DNA from: Tectiglobus sp965215755
GTDB lineage: Bacteria; Pseudomonadota; Alphaproteobacteria; Rhizobiales; Hyphomicrobiaceae
Direction: 5' to 3'
Length of the DNA stretch: 64,000 nucleotides
Assembly: GCA_965215755.1 (NCBI GenBank)
Contig: OZ244119.1
Location: forward strand, 2,170,001-2,234,000
The position numbers were made by a program, and so were the translations under genes. A model generated the notes under the pieces. The model searched no databases and was not told the DNA's origin. It saw only the letters and a program-made list of their open reading frames with translations. The stretch's first letter is position 1; the number at the start of each line of letters is the position of its first letter. Below are positions 1-8,961 of this stretch, piece by piece.

Positions 1-641
1 GCGCTATCAACAGTTTTGCTATTATAGATGTCGATCAATTGCCCACCGGTTAGTCTGGCGAGGCAGCGCATATCGGCCTGGTGCTGGGGCTTGGCGACTA
101 GGCTAAGGGTGTGAACGCGTAGGCCGGGTTGGCTTGCACGGATCTCCCGGGCGGCGGCACAGATATCCTGGCCGCAGTTGTCAGGCCCGTCATGGACCAG
201 AATAATCGATTTCGCCCCGTTGGCCGTTGCGAGCTGAGCTGCTGCCGTGCGCAGCCCCGACACAATCGGACCACCGCCCTGCGGATTGAGTTTGCCAAGC
301 TGATCGCTGATCGTGGCGCGATCATATGGTGCGAGTGGCAGCATGGTGCGTACCGTTTGGCATCCGCCCTGCAGCCCTCTGCGTTGACCGAAGCTCACCA
401 GGCCAAGCCGCGTACTTTCAGGTATGGTTCCGGCGGCTTTGAGCATGGCCTCGACAACAAGTCTGAACTTGTGTTGCGAGCTGCCAGGCATCGTGCCCCA
501 CATTGAACCTGAACCGTCGAAAACGATGGCGACGTTCGGTTGTGCCCGAGCAAGACCGATCAGGCTCAGGGTTGATACCGCCAGTGTCATTAGTGCCCAA
601 ATCAGCGTGCGGATATGATTCACGGTGTTGCTCATTTCCAT
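1..641 (-). CDS. Secreted VWA-domain protein, C-terminus cut by window edge
   Basis: The minus-strand frame is open from a start at 641 (ATG GAA ATG; 635 is an alternative) to the window edge, so only about 213 N-terminal residues are visible. The N-terminus is a signal peptide with a hydrophobic stretch (TLIWALMTLAVSTLSLIGLARA) ending near ARA|QP. A von Willebrand factor A domain follows directly: its metal-ion site begins as FDGSGSMWG (DxSxS) right after the first beta strand. A later GPIVSGLRTAA segment and IILVHDGPDNCGQDICAAA also fit VWA folds. AAGAG lies 6 nt before the start. Secreted VWA proteins of this kind are binding or scaffold proteins; the ligand cannot be deduced. Nothing upstream suggests an operon, since the next gene is divergent. 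Confidence 0.8.
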   Translation of the reverse strand, partial: MEMSNTVNHIRTLIWALMTLAVSTLSLIGLARAQPNVAIVFDGSGSMWGTMPGSSQHKFRLVVEAMLKAAGTIPESTRLGLVSFGQRRGLQGGCQTVRTMLPLAPYDRATISDQLGKLNPQGGGPIVSGLRTAAAQLATANGAKSIILVHDGPDNCGQDICAAAREIRASQPGLRVHTLSLVAKPQHQADMRCLARLTGGQLIDIYNSKTVDS

Positions 642-737
642 GATCGCTCTTGCAGTCAACTGCTCTTGTTTCTTGTTCCAACTTACATAAACGTATAGGT
701 CCTTGCGATGGCAAATTGAGATCGTGGACAGAGATTG

Positions 738-1313
738 ATGAGTAATCCGGTGCTTGACTTCCTGCTGACCCGCCGCTCCTCGCGACCAGCGATGCTGAGT
801 GATCCAGGACCGTCAGTTGACGAACTAAACACGATATTGACCGCAGCAGCACGGGTTCCGGACCACAAGAAGGTTGTGCCCTGGCGATTCGTTGTATTTC
901 AAGGCGAAGCGCGACGTGCATTTGGCGAACATCTAGCCACTGTTTTGGAAAAGGAAGACGCTGAAGCGCCTTCGGATGTCCGGTTGCAGGCAGAGCGAGA
1001 TCGCTTTCTGCGTGCACCCGTCGTGATTGCCGTGATCAGTCGTATCAACCGCGAACGTGGTGTCCCTGAGTTTGAACAGGTGCTGTCATCGGGGGCTGCC
1101 TGCTTCAATCTCTGCCTTGCGGCCAATGCGCTGGGCTACGGGACCAGCTGGATCACCGAATGGTATGCGTTCAGTGAGGGCGTGCGCTCGGTTCTTGACT
1201 TGAGAGAGAATGAGCAAATTGCCGGTTTTGTTTATGTGGGCACGGCATCTGAGAAACAGGATGATCGCGATAGACCGGCCCTCAGTGACATTGTCCAGCA
1301 TTGGAGCCAGTGA
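738..1313 (+). CDS. Nitroreductase family protein
   Basis: The 191-residue product has the features of FMN-dependent nitroreductases: an N-terminal LLTRRSSR motif that binds the FMN phosphate, PDHKKVVPWRFVVF after it, a central RAPVVIAVIS strand, and a C-terminal ALGYGTSWITEWYAFSEGVRSVL segment. Such enzymes reduce nitroaromatics, quinones or flavins with NAD(P)H in the cytoplasm. It resembles the short YdjA-like group, but the natural substrate is not predictable. The ATG at 738 is preferred over an in-frame TTG at 735, with GGACAGAG just upstream. It runs divergently from the VWA gene, and the next gene on the same strand is another flavin enzyme 50 nt downstream, so the two may be co-transcribed. 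Confidence 0.85.
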   Translation: MSNPVLDFLLTRRSSRPAMLSDPGPSVDELNTILTAAARVPDHKKVVPWRFVVFQGEARRAFGEHLATVLEKEDAEAPSDVRLQAERDRFLRAPVVIAVISRINRERGVPEFEQVLSSGAACFNLCLAANALGYGTSWITEWYAFSEGVRSVLDLRENEQIAGFVYVGTASEKQDDRDRPALSDIVQHWSQ

Positions 1314-1363
1314 GGCGAGCCAAAGACCTGGCAGAATAACAATCAGCGATGAGGTAAACCAAG

Positions 1364-2014
1364 ATGTTCTACGAGACCCTTGAGAACAAGCACGGGCTGC
1401 GACACGACCCGTTCAAGGCGTTGATTGTGCCACGGCCGGTCGGTTGGATTACAACGATCAGCAATGACGGCATCTGCAATATCGCACCCTACAGTTTTTT
1501 CAATGCCATTAGTGAAAAACCTCACTACGTGGTGATTGGTTCTGCCGGACGGAAAGACACGCTGCGCAATCTGGAAGAAACAGGCGATTTTACTTGCTCT
1601 CTCTCGACCTATGACCTGCGTGACCAAATGAATGTGACATCCGCGGCGTTCCCGGCTGGTGTTGATGAGTATCCGATGGCCGGTCTGACGGCGATTGCGT
1701 CCAACAAGGTCAAGGCACCGCGGGTCAAAGAGAGCCCGGCGGCATTTGAATGCAAGTATTGGCGGACGATCGATCTTCCTGCTGCGGTCCCGGGGGGGCG
1801 TCCTGGCAATGCGGCGATCATTGGTCTCGTTGTAGGCATCCATATCAGCGACGACTTCATCAAGGACGGTATGGTCGATACACCAGGCATGCGTCCGATT
1901 GCACGAATGGGGTATATGGACTACAGCGTCGTCACGCCGGAAACGACATTCTCAATCAATCGCCCCGAAGTTGATGAACAAGGCAACCTCGTGCCGCCGA
2001 AGGCTGCTGAGTAG
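1364..2014 (+). CDS. Flavin reductase-like FMN-binding protein
   Basis: The 216-residue product belongs to the flavin reductase-like (DIM6/NtaB) family of small flavoproteins. Family features are the N-terminal substrate/FMN segment LIVPRPVGWITTISNDGICNIA, the PYSFFNAISEKPHYVVIG strand-loop, and KDTLRNLEETGDFTCSL. Members bind FMN as dimers and act as flavin reductases or as oxygenase partners; several are of unknown function. GAGGTAAACCAAG precedes the ATG. It follows the nitroreductase gene by 50 nt on the same strand, so both flavin proteins may form a small operon. The next gene is convergent. The exact substrate is unknown. Confidence 0.85.
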   Translation: MFYETLENKHGLRHDPFKALIVPRPVGWITTISNDGICNIAPYSFFNAISEKPHYVVIGSAGRKDTLRNLEETGDFTCSLSTYDLRDQMNVTSAAFPAGVDEYPMAGLTAIASNKVKAPRVKESPAAFECKYWRTIDLPAAVPGGRPGNAAIIGLVVGIHISDDFIKDGMVDTPGMRPIARMGYMDYSVVTPETTFSINRPEVDEQGNLVPPKAAE

Positions 2015-2058
2015 GGCGATCCAGCGGACTGACTACGGCTCAACATTGGCGCCCGGTT

Positions 2059-2511
2059 CTATGCCGGGCGTTTGCGCATAAAGGCCTGGCGCGTGCAGAT
2101 TGCGACCAGTTCATCGCGTTGGTTGATGCCACGATGGATGAACTCGACGACGCCTGCAGTCGGGCGGGATTTGCTTTCACGTTTAGAGGCAACTTCGGTG
2201 CTTGAGCGGATCGTATCGCCATGAAACACCGGGTTTGGGAACTTGACGTCGGTCATGCCAAGATTGCCGATCGTCGTTCCGAGTGTCGTATCGTGGACGG
2301 AAACACCGATCACCAGGCCAAGTGTAAAGAGGCTGTTGACGAGTGGTTTTCCGAATTCGGTCTTGCTGGCAAATTCGTAGTCCAGGTGGAGCGGTTGCGG
2401 GTTGTGCGTCATCGCCGTGAACATGAAGTTGTCCATCTCTGTGACGGTGCGCGTCAGGGAATGCTCGAAGACCTGACCGATTTCAAATTCCTCGAAGTAT
2501 AGTCCTGCCAT
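2059..2511 (-). CDS. MaoC-family (R)-hydratase/dehydratase
   Basis: The 150-residue single hot-dog-fold protein begins MAGLYFEEFEIGQVFEHSLTRTV, the usual start of MaoC-like enoyl-CoA hydratases. The segment FMFTAMTHNPQPLHLDYEFA carries the hydratase-2 type active-site pattern (normally D-x4-H; here N-x4-H, as in some family members), and GKPLVNSLFTLGLVIG follows. These enzymes add or remove water from CoA thioesters. The reading frame stays open further upstream to 2652, but the start at 2511 is chosen because family similarity begins there and GGGAG lies just before it. This also leaves 85 nt to the upstream nadK gene instead of an overlap. The substrate is not predictable. Confidence 0.85.
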   Translation of the reverse strand: MAGLYFEEFEIGQVFEHSLTRTVTEMDNFMFTAMTHNPQPLHLDYEFASKTEFGKPLVNSLFTLGLVIGVSVHDTTLGTTIGNLGMTDVKFPNPVFHGDTIRSSTEVASKRESKSRPTAGVVEFIHRGINQRDELVAICTRQAFMRKRPA

Positions 2512-2596
2512 GCCGGGCTCCCTGTTGTATGCGTGGCAGATCCTTCGCGGAACTGACCAACGCGTAGTGAACGTCCGGGCATGATGATGAGAGAGG

Positions 2597-3373
2597 CTAG
2601 TAGAGGAACTGCTCTGACAGGATCCGCTCGTCGAGATTGTGCCCCGGATCAAACATCATCAATAGATCAATGTCGCGGGCTTCCTCAATCCACACCGTGA
2701 TGACTGACGGTACTTCGTCATGGTCGGCCACGGCGCTGACAGGGCGCTTTTCAGGCTCGAGAACGTCGATTTGGATTTTGGCGCGGTTGGACAACAATGC
2801 GCCACGCCAGCGGCGAGGCCGGAACGGGCTGATTGGCGTGAGCGCCAGCAATGGCGCCTCAATCGGTAGAATAGGTCCCTGCACTGAGAGGTTGTAAGCT
2901 GTTGAACCGGCAGGTGTCGCGACGAGAACGCCATCGCTGATCAACTCTGCCATTCGGGTTTTATCATCGACGGCGATGCGCAGCTTTGCAGCTTGGTGCG
3001 TGCGCCGGAAGAGATGCACTTCATTGATCGCAAGTCGGCTCAATTCGTCACCATTGATGTCTCGAGCCCGCATTACCAAGGGGTGGATCTTTGTCATTTC
3101 AGCTGCAGCGAGACGCTCAGGCAGGCCGGCTTCATCATACTCGTTCATGAGAAAGCCGACCGATCCGCGGTTCATTCCGTAAATCGGCGTGTTGCTCTTC
3201 ATGTGCTGGTGCAGGCATTGCAGCATGAGGCCGTCGCCACCGAGGGCAACGATGACGTCCGCCTCCTCAGGAGCGCAGCTGCCATAGGCCTTCGTCAGCC
3301 TGGCGCAGGCTTCAGTGGCTTCGGGCTGTCCGCTCGACACGAAGGCAATTCTGTCAAATGTGTTTGCTGGCAT
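2597..3373 (-). CDS. nadK: NAD kinase
   Basis: This 258-residue protein phosphorylates NAD+ to NADP+ with ATP or polyphosphate. The invariant GGDG motif is at residues 45-48 (VIVALGGDGLMLQ). It is followed by the NRGSVGFLMNEY segment and by DGVLVATPAGSTAYNLSVQGPI, which forms the NAD-binding region. Length is normal for alphaproteobacterial NadK. It is divergent from cutA with a 78-nt gap and precedes the MaoC gene. Two further NAD-metabolism genes (nadM-Nudix, nadV) lie 54 kb away in this window, so NADP formation and nicotinamide salvage are both represented. Confidence 0.95.
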   Translation of the reverse strand: MPANTFDRIAFVSSGQPEATEACARLTKAYGSCAPEEADVIVALGGDGLMLQCLHQHMKSNTPIYGMNRGSVGFLMNEYDEAGLPERLAAAEMTKIHPLVMRARDINGDELSRLAINEVHLFRRTHQAAKLRIAVDDKTRMAELISDGVLVATPAGSTAYNLSVQGPILPIEAPLLALTPISPFRPRRWRGALLSNRAKIQIDVLEPEKRPVSAVADHDEVPSVITVWIEEARDIDLLMMFDPGHNLDERILSEQFLY

Positions 3374-3451
3374 GGTTCAGTAGGTTTGCAACTTTGGTTT
3401 TAGCATGCTTGAAACGCTCGCGTATTGTTCCGACCGTTGCGAGGTGATCCT

Positions 3452-3787
3452 TTGGCCAGTCAATCAGACTTTGCACTCGTCTATACAACTGCTCCCGATC
3501 TGGGTGTCGCAGAAGCAATTGGCAGTCAGTTGGTTGAAGAGGGTCTCGCGGCCTGTGTCAATGTTCTTCCGGGAATGAGGTCAATTTACATCTGGCAGGG
3601 CGAGGTTCAGAAGGACGAGGAAGTTGTAGCGTTGATCAAGACGCGGGCGGCGCTGGTTGCCACTGTCATCTCGCGGATCGAGGAGCTTCACCCTTATGAG
3701 GTCCCGGCAGCATTCGCTGTTCCAACCAGTGGCGGATCGACCGAGTTCTTGAAGTGGGTGAATGAGCAGGTCAGCGGTTCAACTTAG
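3452..3787 (+). CDS. cutA: Divalent cation tolerance protein CutA
   Basis: The 111-residue product shows CutA family hallmarks: ALVYTTAPDLGVAEAIGSQLVEEGLAACVNVLPGMRSIYIWQGEVQ and the C-terminal HPYEVPAAFAVPTSGGSTEFLKWV. CutA is a trimeric, ferredoxin-like cytoplasmic protein linked to copper tolerance; its biochemical role is unsettled. The start is taken as TTG at 3452 because GAGGTGA lies 6-7 nt upstream and homology begins here. An in-frame TTG at 3425 would add nine residues. The eda gene follows after 29 nt, suggesting one transcript. Confidence 0.9.
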   Translation: MASQSDFALVYTTAPDLGVAEAIGSQLVEEGLAACVNVLPGMRSIYIWQGEVQKDEEVVALIKTRAALVATVISRIEELHPYEVPAAFAVPTSGGSTEFLKWVNEQVSGST

Positions 3788-3816
3788 ATTGAACGAAAAG
3801 TTCGAAGGAGAGAGAC

Positions 3817-4464
3817 ATGCAAAGCCGAGAGCATCAAACGGCGCTCACTTCGCTTCTGCGGCCGGCCGTCGTACCAGTGTTGACGATTGCGGACGCCAAG
3901 AGTGCTCTACCACTGGCCCGGGCGCTGGCGGCAGGTGGGTTGACGACTTTGGAAGTGACGCTGCGCACCGATGCAGCAATCGCTGCCATCAACATCATTT
4001 CGGAAGCGCTCGCGAGTGATGTCGCCGTTGGTGCAGGAACAGTGCGCTCGCCGGCACAGGCAGAAATTGCCATCAAGGCTGGAGCGAAATTCATTGTGTC
4101 ACCAGGGATGACGCCAAGTCTGGTCGAAGCTGCTCAAAGATGGCCAGTACCATTCTTGCCGGGGGCGGTGACGGCATCCGAGGCTATGGCTTTGGCTGAC
4201 ATTGGTTACGCGACCCTCAAGTTCTTTCCAGCGGCGCAAAGTGGTGGAGTTGCGGCGCTCAAGGCGCTCGGGGCACCGCTGCCCGATATCAAGTTTTGTC
4301 CGACCGGCGGGATTGATGCCGGCAATGCAACCGACTACCTGGCTTTGGACAACGTGGTCTGTGTCGGTGGATCGTGGGTTGCACCAAACGTGCTGGTGGA
4401 ATCGGGCGACTGGGCGTCAATTGAGGCTTTGGCGCGAGACGCCGCGACTCTGTCACCCGCCTGA
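3817..4464 (+). CDS. eda: KDPG aldolase (2-dehydro-3-deoxy-6-phosphogluconate aldolase)
   Basis: The 215-residue protein is a class I aldolase that splits KDPG into pyruvate and glyceraldehyde-3-phosphate, the last step of the Entner-Doudoroff pathway. The conserved catalytic Glu is E46 in TTLEVTLRT, and the Schiff-base Lys is K135 in GYATLKFFPAA. GTVRSPAQAEIAIKAGAKFIVSPG and CPTGGID match the phosphate-binding parts of the barrel. AAGGAGAGAGAC precedes the ATG. It follows cutA closely and is convergent with kdgK, which makes the KDPG substrate from KDG, so the locus joins two steps of the same route. Confidence 0.95.
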   Translation: MQSREHQTALTSLLRPAVVPVLTIADAKSALPLARALAAGGLTTLEVTLRTDAAIAAINIISEALASDVAVGAGTVRSPAQAEIAIKAGAKFIVSPGMTPSLVEAAQRWPVPFLPGAVTASEAMALADIGYATLKFFPAAQSGGVAALKALGAPLPDIKFCPTGGIDAGNATDYLALDNVVCVGGSWVAPNVLVESGDWASIEALARDAATLSPA

Positions 4465-4575
4465 GATGAGAGAACGATGCTTCGGTAAATTCGCTTATGC
4501 CGTTTCTGCGGTCGCGAAAGTCCTGAATCGACGGAGCGCGGCCGGCGCAGACTTCAAGCTCACTCACTGATCTGC

Positions 4576-5538
4576 TTAAACTGAGATCTCGTCGGTCACG
4601 GCCCTAGGGGCGATGGCACCGCGATGGGATACAACAATTCCGGCCAGTCGATGCGCAATTGCAACCGCATCCTGTGCAGAGTGGCCGTTGAGCCGGGCTG
4701 CCAGATAGCCCGCGTTGAACGAGTCGCCCGCGGCTGTTGTGTCGACGGGATTTGGGATCATTTCTGTGTGAATGTGGTGATCAGTGCCGTCCGCTGTAAC
4801 GCGAGCGCCGTCGCTGCCAAGCTTAACGCAGATCTCGCCGACCCCAAGTGCGGACAGTCTTTGAATTGTTGCGTCCGCGGTTTGGTCATCCCAAAGCAAT
4901 TGCTCGTCATCGAACGTTGGTAGTGCAATATCTGCGAGGGACCAAAAGCGTTCAAAGATGTGCTGTGTGCTATGTTTCTCAATTTGCCAACCACGGGGAC
5001 GGTAGTTGCTGTCCATAATGATTCTCGCGCCGCGGGATTTCGCACGTCGAAGCGCGTTTTCAAACTCATCGAGGCCGGAGTCTGCGTAGAGCGATAAGGT
5101 GATGCCCGAGAAGTAGATGATGCTGGCGTCTTGAATGGCGGCGAGAGCTTTCGCCAGTCCGGCGCCGCAAAAGATGTCGCGGGCTGGCGAATTCTCACGC
5201 CAATACCAAAAGCTGCGTTCGCCGTTATCCGTCTCTATAAGATAAAGACCCGCGCTGCGGCCTTCTGCGACTTGTATGTGGGTTGTTGATACCCCTTCGT
5301 CGTGCGCCAACTGCAGGATTTCCCGGCTATAGGGATCGCTACCTAGCGCCGTTAAGTAGTGGATGTTGGCTCCAAGCCGTGCGAGATAGACGGCCGTATT
5401 GAATGTGTCGCCACCAAAGGCTAAGCCAAACCGCCCGTCGGTCTGACGCGCCAACTCGATCATGCATTCGCCAATTGAGAGTATCTGTTGTGAACGTAGC
5501 GACATGGAATGCTTGATCTGCTGTTGGGGTTGGGTCAT
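4576..5538 (-). CDS. kdgK: 2-dehydro-3-deoxygluconokinase (PfkB family)
   Basis: The 320-residue sugar kinase has the PfkB layout: an N-terminal LSIGECMIELARQ, the FGGDTFNTAVYLARLG motif at 41-56, and the C-terminal signature PVDTTAAGDSFNAGYLA with catalytic Asp near residue 272. The SIGECMIEL start and the ATVGSDPYS-like TALGSDPYS segment fit KDG kinase, which makes KDPG, the substrate of the neighbouring Eda. The next possible start is Met12 (5505); neither start has a strong Shine-Dalgarno. It is convergent with eda and divergent from ugd. Substrate assignment rests on similarity and on the eda neighbour; other ribokinase-type sugars are not excluded. Confidence 0.88.
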   Translation of the reverse strand: MTQPQQQIKHSMSLRSQQILSIGECMIELARQTDGRFGLAFGGDTFNTAVYLARLGANIHYLTALGSDPYSREILQLAHDEGVSTTHIQVAEGRSAGLYLIETDNGERSFWYWRENSPARDIFCGAGLAKALAAIQDASIIYFSGITLSLYADSGLDEFENALRRAKSRGARIIMDSNYRPRGWQIEKHSTQHIFERFWSLADIALPTFDDEQLLWDDQTADATIQRLSALGVGEICVKLGSDGARVTADGTDHHIHTEMIPNPVDTTAAGDSFNAGYLAARLNGHSAQDAVAIAHRLAGIVVSHRGAIAPRAVTDEISV

Positions 5539-5656
5539 GAGGTTGACCGTTAAAGATATAATGACTGCTGCGTAGCGGACATTACCTTTCTTTGGTGTGT
5601 TGTGAGCCGTTAACAGGCGAGCGGAAGACTGTCAAAAGCAGAGGGGAACCGGCGAG

Positions 5657-6961
5657 ATGAACATTTGCATGATTGGAGCCGGTTACGTCGGGCTTGTCTC
5701 GGCAGCCTGCTTTTCGGAGTTCGGTTGGAAAGTTGCCTGTATCGATAAAGACGCCGAGCGCGTTGCCAGTCTCAAGAGGGGCGAGGTGCCGATCTATGAG
5801 CCGGGTCTCGATGATCTGCTCAAGCGCAACATTGATGGTGGGCGGATAACATTTTCGGCGGACCTTGGTCCTGCTGTGAAGGCCGCTGATCTGATTTTCC
5901 TTGCGGTCGGAACGCCGATGCGGCGTGGCGACGGATATGCAGATCTTTCATTCGTTTACGCGGCAGTTGAGGAGATTGCCCCGCATTTGGATGGCTTTAC
6001 GGTTATTACAACAAAGTCGACCGTACCTGTCGGGACGAGCCGAGAGATTGAACGCCGTCTGAGATCTATCCGGTCAGACGCAGCTTTTGCAGTGTGTTCG
6101 AACCCGGAATTCCTTCGGGAAGGCTCGGCGATCCGCGATTTCATGCATCCAGATCGGATACTGGTTGGCTGTGATGATGAGCGTGCACAGGCCGTTATGG
6201 AACGGCTTTATCAACCATTGGCGCTACGTGATGCCCCGCTGATGTTCGTGACGCGTGAATCTGCTGAACTGGCGAAATACGCTGCAAATGCCTTCCTGGC
6301 ATTAAAGATCAGCTTCATCAATGAGGTCGCGGATCTCTGTGAGGACCTCGGAGCGGACGTCCAGGAGGTTGCGACTGCTATTGGCAAGGATGGGCGCATT
6401 GGCGACAAGTTCTTGCACCCGGGGCCAGGATATGGCGGATCCTGTTTCCCAAAGGACGTCTCGGCACTAATCCGGACAGCACGCGAGGCGCGTTCCCCCT
6501 TGTCGATCATTGAGCAGGTCCAGACCGTCAATGATGAGCGTAAGATCGCTATGGGAATGCGGGTCGAGAAGGCCGCTGGTGGATCCGTTAGAGACAAGCG
6601 GGTTGCCGTTCTTGGTGTGACCTTCAAGCCGAACACGGATGATATGCGTGAAGCGCCGAGCCTGACTATCGTTCCGTTACTGCAGGAGCGCGGGGCAACG
6701 GTCGCTGTGTATGATCCTCAAGGTCGCGCGCACGGCGAGGCACTGCTGCCTGGCGTAGACTGGTGTGGTGACGCGATGTCAGCTTGTCAGCATGCAGATG
6801 TGGTCGTCGTTCTAACCGAATGGAATGAGTTTCGGGCGCTCGATCTTGCGGCGGTCCAGCAAGCAATGAGTGGGAATACACTCGTCGATCTGCGTAACGT
6901 CTTTGACCCATCAAAGGCTGAGGCGGCTGGCCTCGACTATCACTCGATTGGCCGACCGTAA
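5657..6961 (+). CDS. ugd: UDP-glucose 6-dehydrogenase
   Basis: The 434-residue enzyme oxidises UDP-glucose to UDP-glucuronate with two NAD+, supplying precursors for surface polysaccharides. The Rossmann motif GAGYVG is at residues 8-12. ITTKSTVPVGTS and the EFLREGSAIRDFMHPDRILVG segment are typical of the UDPGDH/MDH group. The catalytic Cys is C263 in GPGYGGSCFPKD, and the C-terminal domain begins at VAVLGVTFKPNTDDMREAPS. AGAGGGGAACC precedes the ATG. It is divergent from kdgK, separated by 118 nt. The 3' end faces the minus-strand gene at 7018-8208. Confidence 0.95.
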   Translation: MNICMIGAGYVGLVSAACFSEFGWKVACIDKDAERVASLKRGEVPIYEPGLDDLLKRNIDGGRITFSADLGPAVKAADLIFLAVGTPMRRGDGYADLSFVYAAVEEIAPHLDGFTVITTKSTVPVGTSREIERRLRSIRSDAAFAVCSNPEFLREGSAIRDFMHPDRILVGCDDERAQAVMERLYQPLALRDAPLMFVTRESAELAKYAANAFLALKISFINEVADLCEDLGADVQEVATAIGKDGRIGDKFLHPGPGYGGSCFPKDVSALIRTAREARSPLSIIEQVQTVNDERKIAMGMRVEKAAGGSVRDKRVAVLGVTFKPNTDDMREAPSLTIVPLLQERGATVAVYDPQGRAHGEALLPGVDWCGDAMSACQHADVVVVLTEWNEFRALDLAAVQQAMSGNTLVDLRNVFDPSKAEAAGLDYHSIGRP

Positions 6962-7017
6962 GGTTGATCCTACCGCGTCCACGAACCAGATGACGACGCG
7001 CCTATCAGGACTGGCTC

Positions 7018-8208
7018 CTAGTTGTGATTTGAGAAGACAGTTGAGCGCCAGTTTTTTCTTTTGCGGCGGTAGTATCGACGGCGCGAGGTTCGTCGCTTCT
7101 TGGCCCTGGCCTTTCGTGCTGCCCGACGCTTCGCGTCCCGGGCGGCCTGTCTCAAGGCAGCAGCGCGCTCGTCGTCATAGCGTGGTGCAAGATAATCCTC
7201 TGACTGATTGGTGTCAGTCGGTCCAAACGACGAGCCTGGACTTACAGCTAGAGGAGCTGACGGATAACGAGGCGCGGATCCATTCGGACCGGAGTATGAC
7301 GACCGGGCACCCAACGCCATTCTGCCATTTGCCAGATATCGGCTGTCTTGTTGTGCAAGCGATGGCGTCGGTACTCGCAGTGCCGCTGTTCCAGAACTCG
7401 GTGTCACAGTTGACGAGCTGACGAATGCACGCTGGCGCTGCTGCTGATTAACTCCTTGCTGCGCAACCGGTGACGTTCGTGTCGACCAGCCTGTGGTAAT
7501 GGCGCGTCGGTTCGTTCGGGTGACCAGGCGTGGCGGTTGCTTGAGTTGTGTGGGCCGCTTCAACGCCGGGCGTGCAATTTCAACAGCGCCGCAGTGGGAG
7601 CCGCGATAATTCTTCAATAGCGAAAGAAGTGCTGCGTCTGGCCGGTTGGTTGGAATAGCGGAGTTGCGATTGCGTGCGAAACGCACGGCTGCTGACCGTG
7701 TGGTCTTATCCCAGTAACCGTGCGTGTAGATCTTCTTCGAACATCCGGCCCGCTTCATTTCCCTCTGGATCTGTCTCGCTAACGCCGTTCGGGCGTTGGC
7801 ATCATTTCCATCAGCTGCCAATCGTGCGGATGATGACGAGACGAACCGCAGGGTCCAACCATTGCCAGTTGCTGTGGGCTGTATGGTCGTTGCAGGCGCG
7901 CCGGGAGCCTTCACGGTTCGCGATTTGGATTGCGCGGCAATTTCAACGGTTTTGGGTTTCGGGCCTAGAACCGCCGACTGCCTGCCGATTGCGGACTGTT
8001 CTGACTGGCCGAGCGGGGGCACGAAAACTGCGGTGCGCGCTGGACCGTTGGACACATCCTCTCTCTCGAGCGGTAGCTCCAAGCTGGTCGTGGACGGCGT
8101 GGAAGGTTTATTGTTCTCTACGCTGAGAGCATAAAGACCCATACCGACTGCACCTGCGCAGCCTACGCCTGCACCAAACCACTTCAACACGGTTCTTACT
8201 CCAAACAC
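7018..8208 (-). CDS. Membrane-anchored protein with peptidoglycan-binding-like domain and very basic tail
   Basis: The 396-residue protein starts with a membrane anchor (VLKWFGAGVGCAGAVGMGLYAL). A low-complexity Ser/Thr/Pro-rich stretch follows, and then a compact domain at about 142-206 (TALARQIQREMKRAGC ... GYWDKTTRSAAVRFARN) that resembles peptidoglycan-binding domain 1. The rest is Pro/Ser/Arg-rich and ends in a strongly basic tail (AAARKARAKKRR-like, about 40 residues). Rhizobial proteins of this style are cell-envelope proteins of unknown role. The Cys pair in the domain (GC at 155-156, HC at 205-206) recurs in the product at 43444-44004. The basic tail might bind anionic polymer or nucleic acid; this is inference. 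The upstream 750 nt hold no clear gene. Confidence 0.7.
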   Translation of the reverse strand: MFGVRTVLKWFGAGVGCAGAVGMGLYALSVENNKPSTPSTTSLELPLEREDVSNGPARTAVFVPPLGQSEQSAIGRQSAVLGPKPKTVEIAAQSKSRTVKAPGAPATTIQPTATGNGWTLRFVSSSSARLAADGNDANARTALARQIQREMKRAGCSKKIYTHGYWDKTTRSAAVRFARNRNSAIPTNRPDAALLSLLKNYRGSHCGAVEIARPALKRPTQLKQPPRLVTRTNRRAITTGWSTRTSPVAQQGVNQQQRQRAFVSSSTVTPSSGTAALRVPTPSLAQQDSRYLANGRMALGARSSYSGPNGSAPRYPSAPLAVSPGSSFGPTDTNQSEDYLAPRYDDERAAALRQAARDAKRRAARKARAKKRRTSRRRYYRRKRKNWRSTVFSNHN

Positions 8209-8961
8209 ACGTCAGCAATAGCACTTAGTTATTGACTATTAATCCTAACACGGCGTTGCTATCGTAAAAAGGGTCAGGCCCACGATAAGTCCCCATTGTG
8301 ACGATTATCGGTTTTGATAGCCGCTGAAGTAGCGGCTGCCTCCCAAAAAATGTTCCGCCAAGTGTGCAATGGCGACGATGTTCTAATCCCTGAGGGCTCA
8401 CTGAGTCGCAAAATAAGTCACGCTCAATCCAACTCCGAATAGGATTTCCGGGCACAAACTGTGGAGATACCCCCGGAAAATATGAATCCTGTGTGTAAAC
8501 CCTTGTTTGATTGAGTGGTGCAAAAACGCAACGCAATTTTCGATGTCGAGCAAACCAACTGAACTCATTACAAAAATCACGCGAATCAATTAATCTCCGT
8601 GAATGAGGGGGCACGATGGCCTTGCGGTCATGGTGTTAGTTTTAGTTCTGAGGGGAATGATTTCCACAGTTTGCCTTAGCGACAGGCAATCACTGGAAGC
8701 CCATCTTCAGATAGCGGTATTCGATACCTTCAAGGCGCCATGGGTGCCGGCGGTTTATGTCTGCTTGGGGAAGCAGGCCATTGCTCAAACCGGCCGGGAT
8801 CAAGCTCAGGGTGGCTTATTGGAGGCTATTTGGATTCTTGCTTGCCTACTCCTCTAATTAAACATTCGTAGTGCGCGGGCCACAGGTTCAGGCGTCGGGT
8901 GGTGTTCTTTCGCCTCCCCATCGTTTGTGCTCGTGTCTGCGATATCAGAGAGGGCAATCTG
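8209..8961. other. Gene-poor AT-rich region between divergent genes
   Basis: No convincing gene was found in these 753 nt. Open frames exist on both strands, but they lack ribosome-binding sites and recognisable composition. A 7-bp hairpin (AGCCGCT, loop GAAGT, AGCGGCT) lies at 8319-8337. The region is visibly more AT-rich than the surroundings and must contain the start signals for both flanking genes. Confidence 0.5.

Noticed and set aside
418..1017. 199-codon minus-strand frame
   Set aside because: It overlaps both the nitroreductase gene and the true VWA frame, and has the composition of a shadow; the real minus-strand gene starts at 641 and runs off the window.
2512..2652. Longer N-terminus of the MaoC gene
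   Set aside because: It adds low-complexity residues outside the family and overlaps nadK; a good ribosome-binding site sits before 2511.
8225..8614. 129-codon minus-strand frame in the gene-poor region
   Set aside because: No ribosome-binding site, no recognisable domain and random-like composition.
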